A DNA stretch of 48,998 nucleotides. Origin: Globomyces pollinis-pini (Eukaryota > Chytridiomycota > Chytridiomycetes > Rhizophydiales > Globomycetaceae). The stretch spans positions 1-48,998 of the forward strand of contig MU621220.1 of assembly GCA_025399215.1 (NCBI GenBank), read 5' to 3'. Made by a program: the position numbers and the translations under genes. Positions 22,966 through 33,456 of this stretch are shown here, piece after piece. Below the pieces are notes generated by a model. The model had not been told where the DNA came from. It did not search any database and worked only from the letters and a program-made list of their open reading frames with translations. Numbering within the stretch: position 1 is the first letter of the stretch; the number at the start of each line of letters is the position of its first letter.

Positions 22966-23309
22966 AAGATTAGATCCAAATAGACATAGATTGATGTAAT
23001 AATTAGAAAGCTTTTAGACTCTTTGCTTTGTACTGTTGCAAATAAAAACATTCATAGTTGGTTCTTATGAAGATAACATAGTTGTATGTGTTAAAGTAAA
23101 GAGTCCAAGACTTCAAATTATGGAAATAACAGGTAGGGCGATAAAGTAGGGTGGAATAATTTTTGAGGCGTTTTTTATATGGGAAAAGTAGGGCGAAATA
23201 AAAAGTAGGGTGGAATAAGCAACCCTACTAGGGTTGAATAGTTAAACCCTTATTATTAACAATTTTTTTTACCTTGTTTGTGTACTGGGAATTAACTAAA
23301 AAAAGACAA
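22966..23309. other. Intergenic region with GTAGGG-box repeats
   Basis: No gene. The 3' part, upstream of the TRIM37-like gene, holds the GTAGGG repeats described separately. Confidence 0.7.
23133..23236. repeat. Duplicated GTAGGG boxes and a CCCTA/TAGGG inverted repeat
   Basis: Two similar units, 23133-23159 and 23188-23218, each contain GTAGGGCG followed by A/T bases and AGTAGGGTGGAATAA. Directly after is CAACCCTACTAGGGTTG (23220-23236), an 8-bp inverted repeat around one base. The position, 75-180 bp before the TRIM37-like start, suggests binding sites in its promoter. The TAGGGTT core resembles a telomeric unit. Confidence 0.7.
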
Positions 23310-25688
23310 ATGTTAAAATCATTGACATTGGATCGTTCTTCAGATATGACCACAGAATTACCTCAAAAAGTACAAGATCTGTATGTTAATATCACTCATT
23401 AACTCTAGGTTCAAGTGTTTTATCTGTTACGAAAGTTTGGTAAAACCAGTACTATGCCCTTATTGTTCAAAAGGTTGATGGTTTAAATTAATTATTTAGT
23501 GGGTTGTGAAAGATGTGTTAAAGTATTGTTGATTGGAAATTAATGAATTAGAAATGGTTGATTGAAGAGAAATCACAATGTCCACATTGTAGATCGCCTT
23601 TAAATCCATCAGAACTGGTTTCATTTCGTTTTATGGATGATTTGGCTAACCAATTGAAATCATTTTTAAATCAAACTCCAATGGAATCATGTCCAAAACA
23701 TATCGCACCATTTTATTATTACTGCCATGATTGTTCAGAAGGTTTATGTGCTGATTGTGCCGCTTTTGAATCTACAGTATTTGGATTGATTGATTTGATT
23801 ATTTAGCATCGTGATCATCATTTCGAACGTATCCAAAACGTGTATGATCAAAGATGTCACTCAATCCTTGGAAAATTGAGTGGATTAAAATCAAGATTAG
23901 CTTATTACAATGGATTATTGAATGATATTAAATATGATGCATCCAAATTGATTCATTCACGAGAAAAGGTATATTTGATGACTGTACTAAAAGTTAAAGA
24001 GTATTGAACAACATAAAAAGTTATTAAGAGATTGTGAAATATCTATACGAAATCGTGTAGCTGAAAAGTTGGAGTTGTTAAACAGTATTATCCAGTCACT
24101 AACTAACTATAGGTTCTTCTCAAACGATTCAACAGGAAAAGGAAAATATAAATAAAACAATAGAAACTCTGGAAAGTAAATTATCTTCGGCATCACAATT
24201 ACATATCATAAAGAATTCGTTACGGATCACTGATTTAATTGAAAAGGTTAGTATATCTCTTTATTTATTTTATATAGCATCCTACAATGGGATTTACACC
24301 AAACATTCCAAAGGTGGAACCGAAGATATCGACCGATATGATTCCTGATTACGAAACTGGTGAATGTATCATAACCGACTTTTCTTCCAAAATATCAAAA
24401 AAATTATCATTCTATTCTAGTCCAATGTTCGCTTCAGGTAATATTTCAATTGCCCTGAAATGATTTACTAGGGCTCACATGGAGATTAAAAGTATATTGT
24501 GGAGGAAATGGTTCATCTCGTGGTGATTATCTATCTGTGTTTGTGGAGGTCATATCAGGGTTAGAGCGAGATACAAAATATCAATACCGAATTGAAATGG
24601 TAAAAAAGTGCAAACCTTTTTATGAATGTAGTTTAATAATTCGAATCAATGTTTGAATGAAACTACAAAACCAAAATGTTTTGCAAGAGAATTTGTATCA
24701 ACTTTTGCTCCTGGAGATTGCTGGGGATACAATAGATACCACAGGTTAGATACTTTGGAATCAGGTGGTTATGTTGATCCAATCAATGATACCTTGCACT
24801 TGAAGTTTCATATTCGTGCTCTTACATGGGCACAGCGCTGTAAAGATTTAAATAGGTAACTTTCGGATATTTATTCATATCAGATATATATCAACTATAA
24901 AGAAAGATGGATCTGATTTTCCAACAGATGTTCCACAAACTATTCATGAAAGGTTGGAAAGGGATATTATTGACACAACTAATTCATCAGAAGATGCTCA
25001 GGATATATCAATTAATGAACTTGAAGCATCCATTCGACAACTAAATCTTGATGTTTCCGATTTAATGGATCCAACTGATATCACAAACAATGTGTCTATA
25101 CTTGATGTCACACCTATTGTCAATGAATCATTTCCATGGGAACGTTCCAATAGTGATACGATAAATTATTCCAGTTCAAATTCCAGTCAATCACATTCAT
25201 TATCGTCAAATGATGTGTTGGATCAACAATTAGATCAAGATTTAATTGAACATGAAAGTTATCGACATCATTTACAAAGTTTGAAAGATGAAATGAACAA
25301 TTTACAAGTAATTTCAAAATAATAATTTATCTTTTAGAATTTTATGAATTCAATCGATCATACTGATGGTACATATTTGGATTCTCATACCTCCAATTGG
25401 ACTGATGAACAACATTTTAATGAATGTGAGGATAGTCATGGTTCCGAAGTTAGTTACCCTTCTTCTGATCAAGAACGACATTCAGGTGGCGACTATATGG
25501 AATCTCTTCAACAAGCTTTTAATGCACCTACTTCACCATTACTATCAAATTCAAGTTTAGGAAATTCATTACCATCACTTTCACGTCCTAGTTATGTACT
25601 GTGGCATGCTGATGGTAATAATCGGTCATTTGATATGGCGTTTCCTTTGACTGATGAAGATCCTAGCAGTGTGAAAACGTTGGATTAG
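23310..25688 (+). CDS. TRIM37-like E3 ubiquitin ligase (RING, B-box, coiled coil, MATH)
   Basis: Multi-exon gene with the domain order of animal TRIM37. The RING has FKCFICYESLVKPVLCPYC, then over a 26-nt intron GCERCVK, and over another WLIEEKSQCPHCRSP. The B-box follows (CPKHIAPFYYYCHDCSEG, CADC, then HRDHHFE). A coiled coil of about 130 residues comes next. The MATH/TRAF domain has LTWRLKVYCGGNGSSRGDYL, YQYRIEM, GDCWGYNRYHRLD and NDTLHLKFHIRA, each closely resembling the TRIM37 MATH domain. The C-terminal 250 residues are Asp/Asn/Ser-rich and disordered. Introns are mostly 26-40 nt. Such a protein would transfer ubiquitin, with MATH binding the substrate; substrates are unknown. The start at 23310 is the first ATG in frame with the RING. 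Confidence 0.85.
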
Positions 25689-25787
25689 TTTAAAGTACCG
25701 AATCTAATATTAATACTTATTCATTGATTGTAATAACACTTTATTTTTTAATTTTAATATAAACTTGGAAAAATATATTTTTTAATA

Positions 25788-27837
25788 TTACATTAAAGAT
25801 TTCATTAATTGTTCCAACTACAGTTCAGCTTCAAATCATTATTACCTCTTTTCTTAACTTTGGTTCATTATCAATTTTTTGTAATTGAGTCAATTCTAAT
25901 GGAACCCCAGTTGCCTTTCGAACCTTCAAATCTTCAATTTGAGTCAATTTCTTATTAAGAGATTTGATTTTCTTTTCAACCTCGATTGCTCCACCAGGTA
26001 CAACTCCCTGTGTAGGCGCTGGTGGTGTTAGATTGTTTGGTTTCTCCTTTTCCCGTCCCCCAGCAGAGTTTGCACTTCTGTTACCACCTGGGGCACTTCG
26101 ACCAGGAACTGATCTGCCAGCATTTGATCTAATTGACAATCCAGCCAGATTTCTATCGGCTGCTTCCCGATCATAAACTGAAGATGAACCTCCTAAATGA
26201 CGTTGACTTGGTGGAATATACTTTCCAGCTGGTTTTGCTAAAATTTTAATTTTATAGAAGAATACTTGGAGTGGAAACAATTGCAGTTGGGATAGGTGAT
26301 GATGATGACCGTTCAGGCCAAAGAGTAACATCTTCTGGCCTCCACCCAGTCATGAGCATTTCTTTTGCTTCCAACTGATGAGACACTACACCTGTGTAAT
26401 GCCAAATTTTTATTCCATTATCAACTTTCAATCGGCGGTACAAAATAGAAGTCATAATATGTCTACCATCTGGACACCATTCCCAGGCTGAAGAGTTACT
26501 GGCGGAAACAGATGCAATCTTTTTAAAAGATTTTCTTTCCCAAATATCCTATACATAAATACATTGCATCATAATCTACCATTTCACCAGGTAAATTTCC
26601 AAACCCAGCTACAAAAAAGAATCGTCCAGTAGGGGAATATCGAACAGTGTTTCGAGGCCCCAACCCAAGCTCATACATTGGCTTAGTTCGATGGTCAAAT
26701 AGGGTTGCTTTAGCAGGCATAGATCCATATACAACAATAAATTCTTTTGAATTTGGAGACCAAGCAACGTCATGAATTGGCCCAGCATGATCTGCTTATT
26801 AGATTCAATGTCTAACCTAATTCAACTCTGGCTTCAAAAGTTCCACTGATAGCCAAGTAGTACAAGTTTGTTTCTCCATAGTAAGATTTTCCGGTTGTAT
26901 CAACATCAGTATGAGTGAACACCAATACATTGGTTCCTAAAGTAAATTGATTGCTCTCTACCTAAATTATTCCAATGAAAGGTAACAGTATCAGCTTTGT
27001 AAAATGATTTTTGTGCTAAAGGTGCTTTCATATTAGTCAAATCATAAATTCTAGCTCCAGCAGGTGAACCCTTTAAAATAAGCAACAAAATAGACAAACT
27101 TTCTGTTCTGATACAAAAACTGCAACACATGGTCGTTTTCCAGGAGACAATGAAAATGATTTTAATCCTTCCACTTTCAATCTAAAGGTAGGAGTTGATT
27201 TTTCAAATTTTGATGAATCAAAGATTTGAACTTCATTTGAAATCAGTTTAGCACAATAAGATTCATCTTCAGTCCATTCAACATTCCTGTCATTAAATCT
27301 TTAAAGAAAATTGTACCAAGCATCGGTCAATTGTTTCTGAGTAAATGATAATACAGCCTGACCAGTTTTTAAATTCCATACTGACATATTTTTTGTTGGA
27401 ATATCATTTTCAGTTGGTTTGACTTTTTGTAAATAGAAGTAAACTTATACCATATCGACAAATCGTACTTAAATAAGATTCATTAGGAGAGAATGCTAAT
27501 CCAATAACATTTACAATTGGTAGTTCAAAGACCAGGGATAATTCGGTAGATCGAGTATGGTAAACATGAATACTGATTGATTAATGAAATACATTCAAAT
27601 ACGATTTAACAAGATGAACCAATAAATAATTTCCTTTAGGAGAATATTTGAATGCTTTCACTTCATCATCGCTACAAAGTTCATATTGAAAAGTGTTACA
27701 ATTTTATAGGTAATCCAGCCGAATATGACGATGCACTTCCATTAGCCAGATATAAACCTGAGTTTGATAAGTCTGTGATGGTGTCAAGATAGTGTCAGAT
27801 TACATGCAAATTGAGTCTTTGGATTGGGTTTTGACAT
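25788..27837 (-). CDS. Eukaryotic translation initiation factor 2A
   Basis: Non-canonical initiation factor with a WD-type beta-propeller that can deliver initiator tRNA. The start at 27837 (MSKPNPKTQFA) is joined by short introns to GLYLANGSAS and FDDEVKAFKYSP. Propeller landmarks are GARIYDLTNM, SFYKADTVTFHWN, HTDVDTTGKSYYGE, GPIHDVAWSPNSKEF, MPAKATLFDHRT, GPRNTVRYSPTGRF, AWEWCPDGRHIMT and GIKIWHYTG, all typical of eIF2A. The C-terminus has KYIPPSQRH, a Gly/Arg/Ser linker, and helices VEKKIKSLNKKLTQIEDLK. A 28-nt intron near the end replaces an early stop with ELEQLMKSLM-stop at 25788-25790. Confidence 0.92.
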
Positions 27838-28679
27838 TGGAACACAGGAAAAAAAAAGAGCAAAGTTGCTGGGAAGGAGGAAAACCTTGCTTGGAAGGAG
27901 CAAGAGTTTCTAAAGCGGCAAACTAGAAGAAAGACCAAAATCATTTGTGGACTCTCTAGATCTGCCAAATGCTATCATTCACAACTTGAAAACCCATAAC
28001 GCTCACCAAGATATCATTTTGCCTGCAAAAAGAAACTCTGAAGTTTTAAAACATTGCCGTTTCTTGCAAAGCATCATTTGCTCTTTCAATTGACCAAGCC
28101 ATTCAGAATCAGCTTACCACTGTGGGTCTATTGATATGGTTATACTTGGGGAACGACAAGCGGGAAGCACAGCATCAGGGCAGAGTTGTGTTTATGAATG
28201 GCAATGGCTGCTGCAATGGATTAGCTTTGGATATGTTTATAATGACCAAGAAGTTAATTTCGCTGAACAATAAATCGTAGCATTTTCTGATCTTGGATCA
28301 ATGCTAGAAAAATGATGAAAGTTTATCTATTTATTAATACTCGTTTGTATCTTGCACAAAATATAACTTATAGGTACGTCCACGCAACTCATAACAAATG
28401 TTGTATTTAATTAGACATTGAATGGTCTTGATTGCGAGGTGGTAAACAATAAACAATTTGGAAGGATTCGATCGAAAAGCATTCATCATGACAAACCTCA
28501 ACTGAAATTCTGTACTTTTAAGTGTGTGATAAATAGTTTATACACGCTATAAATAGTATATACATAATTAGACACTTGACTCATTCAAGGGAAATGTATC
28601 CATAGGTAAAAATCAAGGATTTGATACTACAAAGAGCATTATTGAGATCAGTTGTCATTGATGAACTCCGTTGTCATTG
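27838..28679. other. Intergenic region, possible relic in its first part
   Basis: About 840 bp without an intact gene. The first 430 bp are less AT-rich than normal intergenic DNA here and have short open stretches on the plus strand in shifting frames, which could be decayed coding sequence. The second half is plain AT-rich DNA. A 19-bp tandem duplication begins at 28651. Confidence 0.5.
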
Positions 28680-29813
28680 ATGAAACTACCTATTTGTGAG
28701 ACTTTTCTTTCTAAAAAGCCATCCATGGATTTTATTCAAGAGCAAATTACTGACCAGCATTCCAAGCTCAATACCCTTAGAACTCTCTTAAGTAAGGAGC
28801 TTTCCCAGTGGACTGCAGAAGAAACTGGTCGCTATACAAATCATGGGACTGCCTCCGTTGAAAAGGATGTGGTTGAGGTTCAAATTCGGCTGTTGACGGT
28901 TGAATTGTATTTGAAGAAACGTATTAGTGACTGGACCGATGAAGAAAGGGAAGAATATGGAAACAAGGAGCAACTGCGGAAGGAAAAGGAGCAACTGCGG
29001 AAGCAGCTACAGAAGGAAAAGGAGCAAATATGGCAATTACGGAAATTGGACGAGCTCGTTCTACAACTTAAACTCAAAGAGGCACCTTCAACAGGAAACA
29101 TTCCTTCGAAGAGAAACCGTTCCACTGCTAGTCAAAGTAGTCGAACAAGTAGAGCAAGTAATAGTTCTGAACTTTATCAGCAAGCTTTCAGGACTCGCAT
29201 CATAAAGAGGGATATCAACGGCTGTGTATTTACCGAGACAACTGAATTGGAATGTGATGCATGTCATATTGTACCATGGGCATACTTCCAGAACCATGAC
29301 TTGGTTGGCAAGGAGGTTTTTGATACTATATTTCCTCAAAGTTGTGATAATCCTGATCATCGTATTATGGACGTTCGAAATGGTATCTTAATGTGCAGAT
29401 CCTTTCACCAGGCGTTTGATAGGTTTGAATTTACAATTCTGAGGAAGGAGAATTCAGAAAATGGTACGACTGTTATTCGTTATGTCGTTGAAACCTTACC
29501 TTTGGACGAATTTCCTGCTGCAGATTCAGATGCTATGAAGCAATTGCAACAAAAAATTCATTCTTTCAAGGGAAAGGAGATAAGTTTTAATTCCTTAAAA
29601 CCAAACGAATGGCCTGGAGGGAAGTTTCTGGCATTTCACAACAAATGTTTTTACAAGAAGAGAGAAGAATGGAAAATGAAAGCTCAAGCCGAACCGCAGG
29701 AATTAAATGAAGATTCCGGTCAAACTATGGCCGAACGTTCAGAAACTACTCGTAAGGTTAAAAGTTGGCTCGCTGTTATTGATGATACTGAAATGCATTC
29801 TTTTATTGAATAG
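28680..29813 (+). CDS. Coiled-coil HNH nuclease, Crinkler-associated type
   Basis: Intronless protein of 377 residues from the ATG at 28680. Residues 80-135 form a charged coiled coil with repeated E-Q-L-R-K units and a WTDEEREEYGN segment, a style I recall from fungal Crinkler-like (CRN) proteins. A Ser/Arg-rich linker at about 145-162 precedes the HNH_2 domain: CDACHIVPW (first His, H196), VRNGILMC (N234) and FHQAFDRFEF (H243). A C-terminal region of 110 residues includes LPLDEFPAADSDA and GGKFLAFHNKCF. It resembles the HNH protein of the TIR element in the core motifs only. It stands directly before a decayed CRN-like gene. No TIRs or target duplication were found around it. Role unknown; DNA cleavage is expected from the family. 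Confidence 0.8.
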   Translation: MKLPICETFLSKKPSMDFIQEQITDQHSKLNTLRTLLSKELSQWTAEETGRYTNHGTASVEKDVVEVQIRLLTVELYLKKRISDWTDEEREEYGNKEQLRKEKEQLRKQLQKEKEQIWQLRKLDELVLQLKLKEAPSTGNIPSKRNRSTASQSSRTSRASNSSELYQQAFRTRIIKRDINGCVFTETTELECDACHIVPWAYFQNHDLVGKEVFDTIFPQSCDNPDHRIMDVRNGILMCRSFHQAFDRFEFTILRKENSENGTTVIRYVVETLPLDEFPAADSDAMKQLQQKIHSFKGKEISFNSLKPNEWPGGKFLAFHNKCFYKKREEWKMKAQAEPQELNEDSGQTMAERSETTRKVKSWLAVIDDTEMHSFIE

Positions 29814-29837
29814 AGGATAATGTAATTAAATATACTC

Positions 29838-31161
29838 TTTTGCAACACCAAGTGTCAGTTGAACCTGCAACTTTAAAACCTTTCCCACTGACTGCCATTG
29901 ATGAAATTCAAAGATGTGTGGAAAGCAGAGCGGTGCATTTACTATCTGTCAATTCTAATAATCGGCCTTTTTTCTCTCCATTGGTGCACTATTCCAAGAT
30001 GATGAAATTTTCCCCTCACTTCTTACTATCTGGCATGGTATTAATTTCGAATATGTCAAAGAAGCAATGGGGTCCAGCACAATGAAGAATGCTCAAATGG
30101 CAAACTATGAAGTTGTGTCAAATTTTCACCCTCTTTCCAGACAAGATATTTAAGTGTATGCCCGTCAATATCTAAAAGATCATCAAATACCAGCGGTTGA
30201 TGATCAGCCTTTGAATTGTGTCACGGGAGGCCACGTTTTGTCGCATTTATTCTTGACCAGTATATGATATCAAAGGTTATTAATATTGCTATCGGTTCAT
30301 TCGTCTCTGATATATCAACATTAGATGGACAGATTTTCCCACTTAGATTCTTGAAAAGGGATCTTGATAACAACACTAATACACTTCACCGAGATATTGG
30401 CGATGATACCCTCTCAAGAATTATTCGTGATGCTTTATTTAAAGCAATGGAATGGAACAGGGAAGTTGGAATTGGCAGATGAGCAATACGATACTTTAGG
30501 CTTTGGTAAAGTTACTAAAGGATTACTACTTTCCATTGAAATCCAGGAGCTGGCTGTGATTCAATGTCTCCGTTACTTATTCCCATTCAAGTATATTGTC
30601 GAAAAATCAGTTCAAGTCCTAAGCCGCAAATTGTTGGTTATTTGATGATTTTGCTTTAGTAGCCAACTATTCTAGGCCTGAAGCTGCCAAGAATATCAAG
30701 GCATCCAAAAGATTTGTATTTCAATATCTACAATGTGACGATTCAAGTGAAGTTTGTTTCCCAGACCATATGTGTGGACCTGATATCATTTACAAGTGTA
30801 CCAAGACAAAAACTATATATATCGTTCAAGTCAAATTTGTCAAGCGAATGTCAAAGCAAGAAACTGCGAATGCCTGTGATACCACCGATCCTAATCTTTT
30901 CTATTGTAAACGAAAGGGCAATAGGGTGTTAAAAGGATTTGAGCACGAGCGCACAAAGCTGCTTGAGAGCTTAAGGGCTCTGCAAGAACAGGGATTTTGC
31001 TTTTTATTCATTCTGGAGGAAACCAGACATCTTTTACATCGGGTGCCCTTATAGTTACGAAGCGAAGTAATCCAGAATTTTTTGAAAATATTGGTGCGGA
31101 TCTTTGGAAGTTCCTGGATTCCGTTCGGGCGAATTTCAATAACCAAATTGATAATCTTTAA
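29838..31161 (+). pseudogene. Decayed Crinkler-like gene with a PD-(D/E)XK-type nuclease region
   Basis: Similarity to fungal Crinkler-type proteins runs along the plus strand through several frames. Breaks are seen near 29,987 (frameshift), 30,151-30,153 (in-frame TAA), and frameshifts near 30,220, 30,470, 30,645 and 31,010. No short intron explains them. The largest open pieces are about 30,216-30,482, 30,653-31,054 and the last 140 bases, ending in TAA at 31161. The 30.77-30.84 kb part has GPDIIYK followed by YIVQVKF, matching the D...QxK variant of the restriction-endonuclease fold core. Family members are considered effector or self/non-self proteins acting in nuclei. This copy cannot be made as one protein. 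The 5' end is uncertain. Confidence 0.7.
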
Positions 31162-31447
31162 TAAAATGTAACTTTGCTTTTTTAAACAGCGCATTGAAAA
31201 GGGAACCCATTATCAGACTTTCCATCATTAAACGAAAGATTTTCCAAAAGATCTTCAAATACTCTGTTCTTTGATCCCAAAATGCCTTATAATCGTCTTC
31301 CTTGTAACGATATAAATTGAGGAATGATTTTAGACTTTTCTGTGATACACTATTTGCTCCAGTACAGATGCAAACTGGCTTGTGTATTACAGCCAACTGA
31401 GTAAGTTTTAGATGACTGTTAGTCTGATTTTGTCTTTCAGTGATCAT
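31136..31447 (-). CDS. Hypothetical ORF, 103 aa
   Basis: ATG-initiated open frame on the strand opposite the Crinkler-like pseudogene, overlapping its last 26 bases. The product is basic and aromatic-rich (YLKIFWKIFRLMMESL). No domain or family is recognised. It may be a chance frame or part of another decayed gene. Confidence 0.25.
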   Translation of the reverse strand: MITERQNQTNSHLKLTQLAVIHKPVCICTGANSVSQKSLKSFLNLYRYKEDDYKAFWDQRTEYLKIFWKIFRLMMESLIMGSLFNALFKKAKLHFIKDYQFGY

Positions 31448-31542
31448 TCAAGACATGGTATCAAATACGAATGAAACTGCCATTGCATTTAGTTGAACTC
31501 TTCAAATACCCTGAAGTAATTATCAGAAGTGGTTTATTAAAT

Positions 31543-33220
31543 CTACACAGCAGGTCGATCCCAAATAAGAACTAGTCCTGCCTTATCCGAAGTCAGAAAT
31601 GCATCTTCGCGAAATAAAATGCCAGTTAGTCCTGATTGCCCAATAGATTTACACTAATGTTAATTGAATGTCGATTACTATCACTGGTTCTATAATCGGT
31701 ACTGCCGCTAAAGGAGGTTCAGTGTTGATGAAATCACTTACTTTTGCTCACTGGTGGGTGGACCACTGGACCGTCTTGCCCTCGTATTTCGGAGTTGGAC
31801 TTATGCCTCATGATAGACTAAAATAGTTCAATCCATTAAAATATACCAATGTTTTTGGTCTCCTTAAGTTTGACATGGAAAAATCCCATAAACATAATCT
31901 GGTATCTTCACCAACACTTCCAAACCGAAAATGCCTATCATTGCATTTCCATTGATCAAATGATATACTGGTAGGCCACGAATAATGTCCCTGGCATCTT
32001 GCAAGTAAACGGCCCCGAAAAGCATATATTGAGAGAAGGTCATCTTGACTTCCTACAGTATTAAAATACCAAACCATATAAACCTGCTATTATAAATCTA
32101 CCATCAGGAGACCATGCAGCACATGTAACTCCACCAAAAAACGAACTATATACATCTAATAACTTTTCTGTTGTGATATTTAATATTTTCAGAGTGCCAT
32201 CAAGGGAACTGGCTGCAAAATGCTGTAGATCCGGTGAAAATGCAATAGCTGACGTTAGCATTTTAATTAAAAAACCTGTGATCGCTTTTTTTGATATCTT
32301 CCAATATGACCTAGGATTGCTTTTAGATGCTTTAGGCGCTGGTCGAACAAGATAACTAACATTAATTTTCAAAAAAAATTCTACTTGTCTGTTGATGCAG
32401 ATATTCCTTGGCCTTGATCTTCCATGTCCTTATCAAAAACCATCATACTAAAATTATGTGCGCTTCCAAAACATACCTTCCATCTTCAAATCCAGCTATG
32501 AAATATGATTCACTGCCGGGAACCCATTTGATTGAGGTGACTGGTATACGTTGTATTTGTCCACTTCGATTATACCTAGTATACTTTCCAGTGATTGGCC
32601 AAAAACATAAAATATCACCAGAAGTAAATCCTACTGATGAATGGCATTATGATTACCAACAACAGAATTCATAGTTTCTCTTGTGACTTGGTTCACATCG
32701 TGACAAGTGATGAAAGCATCTTTAATATACAAAACAGACAAGGGACACTTCTGTTAGCCATAAATATGTACTTGTAACTTCCACAAATAATCTGTCCATG
32801 CCAAAGTTTTTCCAACGTTATAAAATAAATAGAAACTTTCTGGTGATTTTTGAGATAGGATTTTAGCTATCTGATCGTTTGCAACTATTTTAGATACAAA
32901 TTGAGAGTTTGTTTTAGTAACATTATTCTGTGGTTTAGATTTCTTTCCTCCCTTTAGAAATGCGAATTTGTCTAAAATGAATAAGACAAAGCCATACCAT
33001 TTCCATCAGATGAAGTAATATCAATGAACTTTGCTGAACTTGAACCTTTTTCCAAGTTTGAAGGTGTAGAAGTAGCGTCTGACTTTATGGAAGCCATACA
33101 TATACGTGTGCCTAACAAGGGATGTAGTTCTACTGTTTCCGGTAGAGTTATTGTTTCTCTCAGTTGATAAACTCCTTCAGGAGCATTGATCTTTGTGATG
33201 TTCAAATCAACTTGGGACAT
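31543..33220 (-). CDS. WD-repeat protein of the creC/WDR20/DMWD family
   Basis: WD40 cofactor that, in fungi (creC with creB) and animals (WDR20 with USP12/USP46), activates a deubiquitinase; creC acts in carbon catabolite repression. Landmarks are EGVYQLRETITL near the N-terminus, WPITGKYTRYNRSGQIQRIP, VTSIKWVPGSESYFIAGFED, AFSPDLQHFAASSLDGTLKI, AAWSPDGRFIIAG, and the hallmark GHYSWPTSISFDQWKC with FGSVGEDTRLCLWDF. The last exon ends LTSDKAGLVLIWDRPAV-stop. Several short introns interrupt it. The first clear in-frame ATG is at 33220. The frame stays open upstream to about 33,420 with a Pro-rich stretch (VPPPPPPTRN), so an unrecognised first exon overlapping the neighbouring gene's start is possible. 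Confidence 0.82.
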
Positions 33221-33456
33221 ACTAAAAAGTGACGAATCTGTTGTGAAATTTTCATTCTTTGCCAGTGATTTAAATCCATTTTGATAAAGCTTTTTAATGT
33301 CCGTCAAATCAGTATCGCATTCAATAGGATTTCCTGTATTCAGTGTTGTGTGTGCTGGGAACAACAACGAGTTTCTGGTTGGAGGAGGTGGTGGTGGAAC
33401 AAAGGCAGGTGTTAAAAACTCTGTGGTATTTAGATTTCTATTTTCCTAATTTATAG

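Noticed and set aside
28680..31161. HNH/Crinkler locus as a second copy of the TIR element
   Set aside because: I compared its flanks with the 335-bp TIR and found no match, and no hexamer duplication at the edges.
29838..31161. Crinkler-like gene as an intact multi-intron gene
   Set aside because: The frame changes lack GT-AG introns at the break points, and an in-frame TAA at 30151 remains.
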